Shown here piece after piece: positions 1 through 5,859 of a DNA stretch of 5,859 nt. The notes under the pieces were generated by a model. The model ran no database searches, was not told the origin of the DNA, and saw only the letters and a list, made by a program, of their open reading frames with translations. Every line of letters starts with the position of its first letter. Positions within the stretch are counted from its first letter, which is position 1. The position numbers were made by a program, and so were the translations under genes. Origin of the DNA: Frondihabitans sp. (lineage in GTDB: Bacteria > Actinomycetota > Actinomycetes > Actinomycetales > Microbacteriaceae); contig JAODMX010000037.1 of assembly GCA_025464735.1 (NCBI GenBank), positions 1 to 5,859 on the forward strand, given 5' to 3'.

Positions 1-178
1 GACCGGTCGTGCTGAAACTCGTCAGTACGGTGCCGAACAGCGGCCCGACATAGAGCGCGACGAGTCCGACGAGTGCCGGTGCGATGAATCCGATAGCAGG
101 AGCCCACTGGCGGAACGGCACGCGGCCGGAACTCGCGCGCGACGAGTTCCGGCCGGTACTGATGGTTCCTGAGGTCAT
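1..178 (-). CDS. Sugar ABC transporter permease, N-terminal part (cut by left edge)
   Basis: This is the first 59 codons of a membrane permease for a carbohydrate ABC importer (CUT1, MalF/UgpA-like), reading leftward out of the window. Translation gives a polar, Ser/Arg-rich cytoplasmic head of about 25 residues (MTSGTISTGRNSSRASSGRV). A hydrophobic first transmembrane segment follows at about residues 25-50 (APAIGFIAPALVGLVALYVG), then PLFGTVLTSFST. The pattern of an arginine-rich head, a first helix with xFxxPALxxL and then P-x-x-x-x-x-x-SF is typical of the first permease of sugar importers (family knowledge). Its ATG (178-176) overlaps the TGA of the binding-protein gene (177-175) in an ATGA junction, so translation is probably coupled. 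The only upstream purine stretch (GAGAAGAA) is a weak ribosome binding site. Codons 8-19 lie inside a strong inverted repeat. The rest of the protein, including the EAA loop, lies outside the window. Substrate is inferred from neighbours only. Confidence 0.88.
   Translation of the reverse strand, partial: MTSGTISTGRNSSRASSGRVPFRQWAPAIGFIAPALVGLVALYVGPLFGTVLTSFSTTG
123..155 (-). repeat. 13-bp perfect inverted repeat (hairpin) in the first permease codons
   Basis: The arms CGGCCGGAACTCG (123-135) and CGAGTTCCGGCCG (143-155) are exact reverse complements around a 7-base loop. In the mRNA the stem begins about 20 bases after the permease start and covers codons 8-19, which encode a low-complexity Ser/Gly/Arg stretch. 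There is no T-run, so it is not a standard terminator. Likely role by analogy with hairpins between binding-protein and permease genes in other sugar operons: protecting the 3' end of the abundant binding-protein message and/or lowering permease translation. That role is inference; the repeat itself is directly visible. Confidence 0.7.
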
Positions 179-1434
179 TTCTTCTCTGCTGCGAGCTTTG
201 CGTTCATTCCCTTAGCGAGCGCATCCGCGCCATCCTTCACCGAGGTGGTGAGCTGCCAGACCGGGGTGAGGTTCGCCGTTTCGAGATCGTTCCACGCGGA
301 CGTGTTTCCCGAGACGGGATAGACGACACTGTAGGGAATCTCGTCCATGAACGCCTTCAGGTTGAAGTTCGGCATCGAGTCGACCCAGCCCTGCTGCGTG
401 TTCTTGTAGGCCGGGATGACCGCGCCCGTGGCGGCCTGGATCTTCGCGGCCTCCTTGCCGCCGAGGAACAGCAGGAACTTGGCCAGCTCGGCCGGATGCG
501 CCGTCTTCGCTGCTCCGACATTCTGGATACCGTTGATCACGGTCGCGCGCTTCGTGCCCGTCGGCAGAACTGTGACGTCCACATTCGGCTGCAGTGCCTT
601 GTTCTGGTAGAACCGGGAGGCGTAGAACGAGCCGCCGTAGTACATGGCGACCTTCTGGTTCTCGAACTGCGCGACGGCCTCGGTGTCGGACATCTGCGCG
701 AGGGTCGGCGACGAGCCGTCCTTCAGCAGGTCGATCCAGAACTGGATGCCGGCCTGGGTCGATGCCTTGTCGTAACCGGACTTGGTGCCGTCTGCCGAGA
801 TGATGTTGCCGCCCGCCTGCGCAACCGTGTTGTACAAGCTCTCCTGGCGGTTGAGCGGGGCCGCGATGCCGAACGTGCCGTTGGCCGGGTTAGTGAGGAG
901 CTTCGCGTTCTTTCGCACGTCATCCCAGGTCCAGGTGCTGTCGGGGTACTTCACGCCGGCGGCGTCGAACATCTTCTTGTTGTACCAGAGGCCGATGGTA
1001 TCGAAGTCTTTCGGCAGCCCGTACTGGTGTCCCTTGTAGTTGAACAGGTTGACGAGCGCTTTCGGGTAGACGGACATATCAATCTTCGCGTCTTTGATCG
1101 CCGCGTCGAGCACGAGCAGCTGGCCGTTCGACGCGTAGGTCTGGAAGTGGTCGCCCAGCATCCAGAACGCGTCCGGCGCCTTGCCCGCGGTGGCGGCGAC
1201 CTGAAGCTTCGTCCAGTAGTCCATGAACGGATCCACCTGAAGCTTCACATGGATTTTCGGATTCTCCTTCTGGAACTGGTCGATCAGTTTCTGCATCGTG
1301 GCATCCTGGCTCCACACCGCGTAGGTGAGGGTGACGTCTTTGCCACTCTCGGCCTTGGGCGCCTGGGAGGCGCAACCTCCTAGCAGTGCGACGGCCGCAG
1401 CCGCTGCGACTGCAATACCCATCCACCGTTTCAT
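175..1434 (-). CDS. Extracellular sugar-binding lipoprotein of an ABC importer (SBP family 1)
   Basis: This is a 419-residue solute-binding protein that captures a sugar outside the membrane and delivers it to the permease encoded next. A lipoprotein signal peptide is visible: basic MKRW, an Ala/Val-rich core at residues 6-18, and lipobox L18-G19-G20-C21, with Cys21 the predicted lipid-modified first residue of the mature protein. The mature part has the family 1 pattern: LTYAVWSQD near 36-44; an amphipathic segment QKLIDQFQKENPKI around 48-61; PDAFWMLGDHF at 87-97; YGLPKDFDTIGLWYNKKMF at 138-156; and TWTWDDV at 167-173. Length is normal for the family. A good ribosome binding site (AAGGA, 6 bases before the ATG) fixes the start. 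The gene lies 55 bases after the GH97 gene, and its stop overlaps the permease start, which indicates one operon. Ligand cannot be read from sequence. The adjoining GH97 and GH36 enzymes suggest raffinose-family or other alpha-galactosides, analogous to MsmE/RafE (inference). Confidence 0.95.
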   Translation of the reverse strand: MKRWMGIAVAAAAAVALLGGCASQAPKAESGKDVTLTYAVWSQDATMQKLIDQFQKENPKIHVKLQVDPFMDYWTKLQVAATAGKAPDAFWMLGDHFQTYASNGQLLVLDAAIKDAKIDMSVYPKALVNLFNYKGHQYGLPKDFDTIGLWYNKKMFDAAGVKYPDSTWTWDDVRKNAKLLTNPANGTFGIAAPLNRQESLYNTVAQAGGNIISADGTKSGYDKASTQAGIQFWIDLLKDGSSPTLAQMSDTEAVAQFENQKVAMYYGGSFYASRFYQNKALQPNVDVTVLPTGTKRATVINGIQNVGAAKTAHPAELAKFLLFLGGKEAAKIQAATGAVIPAYKNTQQGWVDSMPNFNLKAFMDEIPYSVVYPVSGNTSAWNDLETANLTPVWQLTTSVKDGADALAKGMNAKLAAEKK

Positions 1435-1440
1435 CGGCTT

Positions 1441-1445
1441 TCCTT
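1441..1445 (-). promoter_or_regulatory. Ribosome binding site of the binding-protein gene
   Basis: The minus strand reads AAAGGAAAGCCG before the ATG at 1434. The AAGGA core is 6 bases from the start codon, a close match to the Shine-Dalgarno consensus. It sits just downstream of the 8-bp hairpin, so that hairpin could affect access to it or protect this end of the transcript. Confidence 0.7.
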
Positions 1446-1452
1446 TCGTAGT

Positions 1453-1473
1453 ATCCGGTTGCTGTAACCGGAT
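1453..1473 (-). promoter_or_regulatory. Intergenic hairpin between GH97 and binding-protein genes
   Basis: A perfect 8-bp inverted repeat (ATCCGGTT / AACCGGAT, arms 1453-1460 and 1466-1473) with a 5-base loop lies in the 55-base spacer between two genes of the same operon. There is no T-run after it on the transcribed strand, so it does not look like a normal intrinsic terminator. Two readings fit: an mRNA processing or stability structure that raises the level of the downstream binding-protein message, as is common in sugar importer operons, or a DNA operator half of a repressor site. I cannot tell which from sequence alone. Confidence 0.55.
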
Positions 1474-1489
1474 GGTTTGTGCGAGCTGG

Positions 1490-3991
1490 TCAATCGCCAG
1501 TCACATGTAGTCGGGCTTGTGCCCAGTCGACGTGCGTCTCGTCGGCACCGTCGACCGCGCCGACCGACAGCTCCAGCACCGTCACGCCGGTGACGGCGAT
1601 GTCGAAGGCTTGCGCCGGGGCGCCTCCGCGCAACTCGAAGGCTGCGAGCACGGCACCATCGCCGAACACGGTTGCCGTGGCGACGCCCGTCGGGGTCTCG
1701 TCGTCGACACCGATCTGCCCGGTGAGGCGCACGGCATTCTCGCCGAGATAGAACGAGACTGATGATGAGGCAGACACACCGAGGCCGTCCGCGTACGGGA
1801 TTCCCGCGACGAGCATGGGATGCCCATCGCGAGGGTCTCCCCCGCCGTTCGACATGTCTCGTTCAATCGGCCCGACACTGTTGGAACAGGCGAGGAACGG
1901 CAACCCGGCGACCACGGTCGTGCCGGCAGCGAGCGGTGCGGCGATGCGCGCGTGCGAGATCACGACGACAGGGTCTCCCGGCACGGCGAGCTCCACGGCG
2001 ATCACGGCGAGCGCTCCATCGACGAACGACGTCGGGGAGCTGAGTTCCCATTCGCGTGCGGTCCCGACCAGTCGTCCCCCGCTGGCCCTCCATCCCGCGG
2101 GCAGCCTCGGCAGCGCGTCCGCATCGGCCAAAATGCGCGCGGTGCCGGATCCGTCGACCGACTGCACCGCGGGGGAGACGACGGGTGCCCGCCGAACGGT
2201 GCGTGCCCTGGCACGCATGAGCTCGCTTTCGACGGGGGCGAGCAGCAGGACGAACCCACCGTTCCGCCGGATGTCGAAGCTCAGCACCTGGCTCGACCGC
2301 ACCGTCTGCGTGCTATCGACGAGACCTGCCGACGAGGCATCTGTCACCGACCAGGCAGTGAACTCACCGCTGCCGAGGAAGGCAAGGTCGACGCGAACGG
2401 TGCGAGGCTCGCCCGTGGCGATGCATCCGATCCACCATCGATCGCCGTTGCGGCGTGCGATGATCGCGTGCGAGTCGGGGGTTCCGCCGATGAACCGGGT
2501 CTCATGCCATTCGGGAGCGATCTCCGCGAGGTAGGCTTCGGCAAGCGGCCGGGCCGTGTACTCGTTGACCTCATCGGCGAAATGGGTGATGCCCGACTCG
2601 AACGCGACGCCGAGCGCCAGCTCGTGAGCGTCGCTGGTCTCACGTTTCGGTGCGCTGAACGTGACGGGCGTGTAGTCCATCGAGCCGACGACGTTGCGGG
2701 TGAATGGCTGGATCACGTTGTGCGCTGCGGTGAGCGGATCACCGTAGAACACGTAGTACTCGGCGCCGCGGATGCCCTCGTAACTCATGACATGAGGGAA
2801 GGTGCGGGCCCATCCGCGCGGGATCACCGAACCGTGGAAGTTCACCATGAGACCCACCCGCGCAGACTCCGCGATGATCGCGTCGTACCAGCGGTAGCGC
2901 TCCGTCGACTCCGACTCCATGAAATCGACCTTGATGCCCGCCACGCCCCACGACCGCCACAGTTGGAGCTTTTCGAGCGCCTTCGGGCCGTCCAGGTCGC
3001 TCCACGAGCTCCACACGTGCACCTGCACGCCGCGCGCGCTCGCATGGGCCACGAGTTCCGGCATCCACGTCTGGTCCCAGCCGCAGTCGACGAGGATGTG
3101 CTCCCAACCGCGGTCCGCCGCGTAGTCGGCGAATCGAGTCTGCTGCTCGAGATAGGCGCCGGAGTATTGACTCGACCACCACGACCACGCGGCACGGCCC
3201 GGTCTGATCCAGGAGGTCTCGGTCGCGGTCGTCGCGGGGGCGAGTTCGTCGACGAACGACGACGCGACGATGGTGTCGAGAGTACCCACGATGAGCACGC
3301 GCCACGGCAGCCGGGTGCCTGCCGACATCCGGAGCTCGTCGTCGGCAGTACGCAGCGTGAACCGCGGTCCGTCCTCGGTGCTGAACGTAGCGTGGGCACC
3401 GGAAAACCTGCCATCGATCGCGGACTCGGTCAGAAGTACGTGGGAATCCCCGATTCCACCGATGAGGATCGGGAACCCGTACTCCCCCTCGGCGAGCGCA
3501 GAGATGTCGCTGCCGAAACGCGGCGTCTCGTACCAGGTCTGGTAGTCGAGCAACCATGCGCGGCACGATCTGGAGAGGGGAAAGGAGGTGAGCTCTCGAC
3601 CGACGAGCATTTCGTCGTCCCCGAGGGGCAGCTCATACCGGAACGCCACACCGTCCTGCGCGAGACGCACGATGAGCGACCACTCGACGCCGCTTGCCCG
3701 ATCGGTGAAGGAGAAGCGGTGCTCGCGGTGGCTGGCGACATGGACGCCCACGGCCTTGCCCGTAGCCATCGCGAAGGATTCGTCGCGCACGGTTTCAACG
3801 TGGCCGCGAAGGGTGCAATCGCCACCGAGCTCTCGACCGTTGACGGTGATGCCCAGCAGCGCGCGCTCGATCAGCGTGGTGTTGGCGTGCCGCACGCTGA
3901 GGGAGAGCGACTCTCCGTCGCTTGTGAGTTCCGCGTAGATAGCCGCGTCACCGAGGGCGATGGGCGCGAAGCCCGCCTGTGACGTGGTCAT
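1490..3991 (-). CDS. Glycoside hydrolase family 97 (retaining type), alpha-galactosidase-like, with C-terminal NPCBM-like domain
   Basis: Predicted to remove terminal alpha-galactosyl residues; 833 residues from the ATG at 3991. Domains: GH97 N-terminal beta-sandwich about 10-258; (beta/alpha)8 barrel about 260-490 with AAWSWWSSQYSG at 267-278, HILVDCGWD at 298-306 and GIKVDF at 352-357; a beta domain to about 586; a beta-rich linker; then an NPCBM-like module with GPIERDMSNGG at 707-717, YADGLGV at 733-739, VDDE at 762-765 and DWAQARL at 822-828. Asp356 of KVDF suits the nucleophile of retaining GH97 enzymes, and Glu411 (GAEYY), 55 residues later, fits the acid/base, matching the Asp/Glu spacing I recall for the Bacteroides alpha-galactosidase BT1871. 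Inverting SusB-type enzymes lack this Asp. There is no signal peptide, so it should be cytoplasmic. A TTG at 4024 would add 11 residues but has no ribosome binding site; GGGA lies 9 bases before the ATG. Some GH97 members are beta-L-arabinopyranosidases, so the exact substrate is open. Confidence 0.9.
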   Translation of the reverse strand: MTTSQAGFAPIALGDAAIYAELTSDGESLSLSVRHANTTLIERALLGITVNGRELGGDCTLRGHVETVRDESFAMATGKAVGVHVASHREHRFSFTDRASGVEWSLIVRLAQDGVAFRYELPLGDDEMLVGRELTSFPLSRSCRAWLLDYQTWYETPRFGSDISALAEGEYGFPILIGGIGDSHVLLTESAIDGRFSGAHATFSTEDGPRFTLRTADDELRMSAGTRLPWRVLIVGTLDTIVASSFVDELAPATTATETSWIRPGRAAWSWWSSQYSGAYLEQQTRFADYAADRGWEHILVDCGWDQTWMPELVAHASARGVQVHVWSSWSDLDGPKALEKLQLWRSWGVAGIKVDFMESESTERYRWYDAIIAESARVGLMVNFHGSVIPRGWARTFPHVMSYEGIRGAEYYVFYGDPLTAAHNVIQPFTRNVVGSMDYTPVTFSAPKRETSDAHELALGVAFESGITHFADEVNEYTARPLAEAYLAEIAPEWHETRFIGGTPDSHAIIARRNGDRWWIGCIATGEPRTVRVDLAFLGSGEFTAWSVTDASSAGLVDSTQTVRSSQVLSFDIRRNGGFVLLLAPVESELMRARARTVRRAPVVSPAVQSVDGSGTARILADADALPRLPAGWRASGGRLVGTAREWELSSPTSFVDGALAVIAVELAVPGDPVVVISHARIAAPLAAGTTVVAGLPFLACSNSVGPIERDMSNGGGDPRDGHPMLVAGIPYADGLGVSASSSVSFYLGENAVRLTGQIGVDDETPTGVATATVFGDGAVLAAFELRGGAPAQAFDIAVTGVTVLELSVGAVDGADETHVDWAQARLHVTGD

Positions 3992-4048
3992 CGTCGATCG
4001 TCCCAGCTTTCTTTTCAACGGCAATGGTGAACGGGTTTCGCGTTTTGC

Positions 4049-4077
4049 TTGATTTCCAGAGGATAAGCGTGATTAAT
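4049..4077 (+). promoter_or_regulatory. Possible promoter for the GH36 gene
   Basis: TTGATT (4049-4054, 4 of 6 to the -35 consensus) is followed after 17 bases by ATTAAT (4072-4077, 4 of 6 to TATAAT). This would start transcription near 4084 with a leader of about 33 bases. It is a weaker match than the opposite-strand promoter and overlaps it almost completely. A weak core promoter is compatible with an activator-dependent or repressor-controlled sugar gene, but this is inference. Confidence 0.3.
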
Positions 4078-4089
4078 TTACTGTGTCAA
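4052..4089 (-). promoter_or_regulatory. Promoter for the GH97 / ABC importer operon
   Basis: On the minus strand a perfect -35 hexamer TTGACA (4089-4084) is followed after 18 bases by TATCCT (4065-4060), which matches the actinobacterial TANNNT -10 consensus and 4 of 6 bases of TATAAT. The predicted transcript start is near 4053, leaving a leader of about 60 bases before the ATG at 3991. This is the best promoter match I found in the divergent region. It is a sequence match only; no operator for a known regulator could be assigned with confidence. Confidence 0.6.
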
Positions 4090-4101
4090 GTATTTAATTC
4101 T

Positions 4102-4107
4102 GAAGGG
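4102..4107 (+). promoter_or_regulatory. Ribosome binding site of the GH36 gene
   Basis: GAAGGG lies 9 bases before the ATG at 4117 and 12 before a second ATG at 4120, which favours 4117 as the start. The reading frame stays open further upstream through 4024 without a stop, so this site decides the start. Confidence 0.6.
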
Positions 4108-4116
4108 TGTTTTCGA

Positions 4117-5859
4117 ATGATGGGTCATAGTCGAGCGCCCATTTCGCTGGAATCGGGTGGTGTGGCCGTCGTCTTCGACGTGGGTTCTGCCGAGATTCCC
4201 TCGGTCGTCTACTGGGGCGATGCGCGCGGATTCGAGGTGTCCGGCGGAGCGGAGGAGCTGGTGTCGACCGCATCCCCCGCGGTGATGAACAGCTCAACGG
4301 ATCGCGCGCGCGCCTTTACGATCCTCCCGACCGAGCGCGAGGGGTGGTCGGGGACTCCGGGCATCGAGGTGGGCAGGTCGCACCATGCCCTGGCGGTGAG
4401 ACTCGCCCTCACCGCGGTCGAGCAGACCGCTCACCGCGTCGCCTTCACCCTTGTCGACGACGCGGCCGGGTTCGAGGTCGTCGCGACCTATGCGCTCGAC
4501 GAGTTCGGCATCCTGGATTGGTCTGCGCGCGTCACGAACCGGGGTGACGGCATCCTGGACGTGTCTGCCGTGCGGGCGCTGCTCCCTCTGCCCGGACGGG
4601 CTGACGAGATCCTCGACCAGACGGGTCGGTGGAGCCACGAGCGCGTCGCCCAGCGCACGCCCGTCAGAGACGGAATCCATCATCGGCAGGTCCGCCGCGG
4701 ACGCCCCGGACACGACTCACCGCTTGTGACGGCCGTCGGAGCACGCGGATTTGGCTTCAGGCGCGGCGAGGTCTGGACGACCCACGTCGCGTGGAGCGGC
4801 GACCAGGAATGGCTCGTCGAACGCGTCCCTGAGGGAGCGGGAACGCTGTCGTCGGTCCTCGGCGCCGGCGAGCTGCTGCGCGCCGGCGAGATCCGGCTCG
4901 CTCCGGGCGAGAGCTACGGGTCGCCGCATGTGTTGTTCGGCTGGTCGAAAGCGGGCCTGGACGGTGCTTCCGCCCGATACCACGCGCACGTAAGGTCGTT
5001 CCCGTCTCACCCGACTACGCCGAGGCCGCTGGCGCTGAACACCTGGGAGGCCGTGTATTTCGATCACGATGCAACGCGCCTCTCTGCCCTCGCGCGGCGA
5101 GCGGCCGACGTCGGTGTCGAACGATTCGTGCTGGATGATGGATGGTTCCGTGGTCGACATCACGATCGCGTCGGCCTCGGCGACTGGACCGTCGATGGCG
5201 TCTCGTGGCCCGACGGCCTCGGCACCATAAGCGACGTGGTGCACGGCCTTCAGATGCAGTTCGGCCTGTGGTTCGAGCCGGAGATGGTCAACCTCGACTC
5301 AGAGCTCGCGCGTGCACACCCAGAGTGGATTCTCGCACCAGAAGGTGATCCGGGCCGGTCGTGGCGGCACCAGTTCGTGCTCAATCTTGCCGACCCGGCG
5401 GCATCGGACTATCTCTTCGAGGCCATCAGCTCACTCGTCCGCGAATATGCGATCGACTTCATCAAGTGGGACCACAACCGCGACCTCCACGAGGCGGTGT
5501 CGAGACGGGACGGATTTCCGAGCGTTCACGCGCAGACTACGGCGACCTACGCTCTTCTCGATCGACTGCTCGCCGCCCATCCCGGCCTTGAGATCGAGTC
5601 GTGTGCGAGCGGCGGCGCGCGGATCGACCTCGGCATCCTTCGGCGGACACATCGGGTCTGGGCATCCGACACCAACGATCCGATCGAGCGGCAGTCGATC
5701 CAGCGCTGGACCGGGATCCTCGTGCCGCCAGAACTCATAGGCAGCCACGTCGGCCCGACCGAGTCGCACACCACCCACCGGGTGAGCAACCTGTCGTTTC
5801 GCATGGTCACGGCACTGTTCGGGCATGCGGGCATCGAATGGGATCTCTCGGTCGTCCCC
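4117..5859 (+). CDS. GH36 alpha-galactosidase (cut by right edge)
   Basis: Hydrolyses terminal alpha-1,6-linked galactose from melibiose, raffinose and relatives (EC 3.2.1.22), most likely in the cytoplasm, as no signal peptide is seen. The window holds 581 codons; the family is usually about 700-730 residues, so the C-terminal beta domain and stop are missing. Residues 1 to about 300 form the N-terminal beta-supersandwich (VVYWGDARG near the start). The barrel carries the full GH36 motif set: NTWEAVYFD at 308-316, LDDGWF at 339-344 followed by GLGDW, GLWFEPEMVN ending near 392, IKWDHNRD with predicted nucleophile Asp452, CASGGARID starting at Cys496, and WASDTNDPIERQSIQ with the acid/base in the S-D-T-N-D segment (Asp518 or Asp521). 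All key residues are intact. It is divergent from the GH97/importer operon and shares its promoter region, so it likely processes sugar brought in by that importer. Which alpha-galactoside is preferred cannot be read here. Confidence 0.95.
   Translation, partial: MMGHSRAPISLESGGVAVVFDVGSAEIPSVVYWGDARGFEVSGGAEELVSTASPAVMNSSTDRARAFTILPTEREGWSGTPGIEVGRSHHALAVRLALTAVEQTAHRVAFTLVDDAAGFEVVATYALDEFGILDWSARVTNRGDGILDVSAVRALLPLPGRADEILDQTGRWSHERVAQRTPVRDGIHHRQVRRGRPGHDSPLVTAVGARGFGFRRGEVWTTHVAWSGDQEWLVERVPEGAGTLSSVLGAGELLRAGEIRLAPGESYGSPHVLFGWSKAGLDGASARYHAHVRSFPSHPTTPRPLALNTWEAVYFDHDATRLSALARRAADVGVERFVLDDGWFRGRHHDRVGLGDWTVDGVSWPDGLGTISDVVHGLQMQFGLWFEPEMVNLDSELARAHPEWILAPEGDPGRSWRHQFVLNLADPAASDYLFEAISSLVREYAIDFIKWDHNRDLHEAVSRRDGFPSVHAQTTATYALLDRLLAAHPGLEIESCASGGARIDLGILRRTHRVWASDTNDPIERQSIQRWTGILVPPELIGSHVGPTESHTTHRVSNLSFRMVTALFGHAGIEWDLSVVP

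Larger units (their letters stand above)
3992..4116. other. Divergent intergenic region, AT-rich
   Basis: This 125-base gap between two divergent starts is clearly richer in A and T than the flanking genes, especially 4041-4116. It holds the overlapping promoters for both units. A weak imperfect inverted repeat (TTAATTTAC at 4073-4081 against GTATTTAA at 4090-4097, 6 of 8 paired) spans the -35 box of the leftward promoter and could be an operator. I see no clean LacI-type palindrome with a central CG. Confidence 0.6.

Noticed and set aside
496..1383. A 295-codon plus-strand open frame opposite the binding-protein gene
   Set aside because: It is antisense to a complete lipoprotein binding protein. 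It has Arg/Val/Leu-rich composition without a fold pattern and no convincing ribosome binding site.
1453..1473. Reading the intergenic inverted repeat as a rho-independent terminator
   Set aside because: No run of T follows the stem on the transcribed strand, and the next gene in the same direction starts 19 bases later with its own ribosome binding site.
1820..3982. A 720-codon open frame on the plus strand opposite the GH97 gene
   Set aside because: It lies wholly antisense to a gene with clear domains. Its translation is rich in Arg, Gly, His and Glu with no recognisable motif, as expected for a shadow frame in high-GC DNA.
4024..4116. A longer GH36 start at the in-frame ATG at 4024
   Set aside because: The extension crosses the AT-rich promoter region, does not resemble a GH36 N-terminus, and a ribosome binding site is present directly before 4117.
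4862..4890. An 11-base direct repeat (GCGCCGGCGAG) 18 bases apart in the GH36 gene
   Set aside because: The repeat is in frame and simply encodes two Ala-Gly-Glu runs with preferred codons. There is no sign of function at DNA level.
4717..5244. A 175-codon minus-strand open frame inside the GH36 gene
   Set aside because: It overlaps conserved GH36 segments, including WEAVYFD and LDDGWF, on the other strand, and its own composition is typical of antisense frames.

Overview
This window looks like part of an alpha-galactoside (raffinose/melibiose/stachyose-type oligosaccharide) utilisation locus from a high-GC actinobacterium. The host assignment is inference. It rests on GC-rich third codon positions, an Actinobacteria-style lipoprotein signal, a TANNNT-type promoter -10, and protein flavour that reminds me of Microbacteriaceae-like soil or plant genera. 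No rRNA or other marker gene is present to confirm it.

Layout. Two transcription units diverge from a short AT-rich region at about 4025-4116. The leftward (minus-strand) unit reads, in transcription order: a large cytoplasmic glycoside hydrolase family 97 enzyme with a C-terminal NPCBM-like domain (3991 to 1490); a 55-base spacer with a perfect 8-bp hairpin; a lipoprotein sugar-binding protein of an ABC importer (1434 to 175); and the first 59 codons of an inner-membrane permease. The permease start overlaps the stop of the binding protein in an ATGA junction and runs off the left edge. The rightward unit begins with a GH36 alpha-galactosidase (4117 onward), which is cut by the right edge before its C-terminal domain.

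How the genes work together. The membrane-anchored binding protein would capture an oligosaccharide and pass it to the permease pair. The second permease and any local ATPase lie outside the window. The two hydrolases, neither with a signal peptide, would cleave terminal alpha-galactosyl (or, for GH97, possibly beta-L-arabinopyranosyl) residues in the cytoplasm. Overlapping divergent promoters suggest joint control. No regulator gene is inside the window.

There is no stretch over 300 bases without a gene, and I see no RNA genes, mobile elements or CRISPR. The most unusual items are the GH97-NPCBM architecture in a cytoplasmic actinobacterial context, and a strong 13-bp hairpin placed inside the first codons of the permease, just after the binding-protein stop. 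I do not see evidence for a wholly new kind of system.
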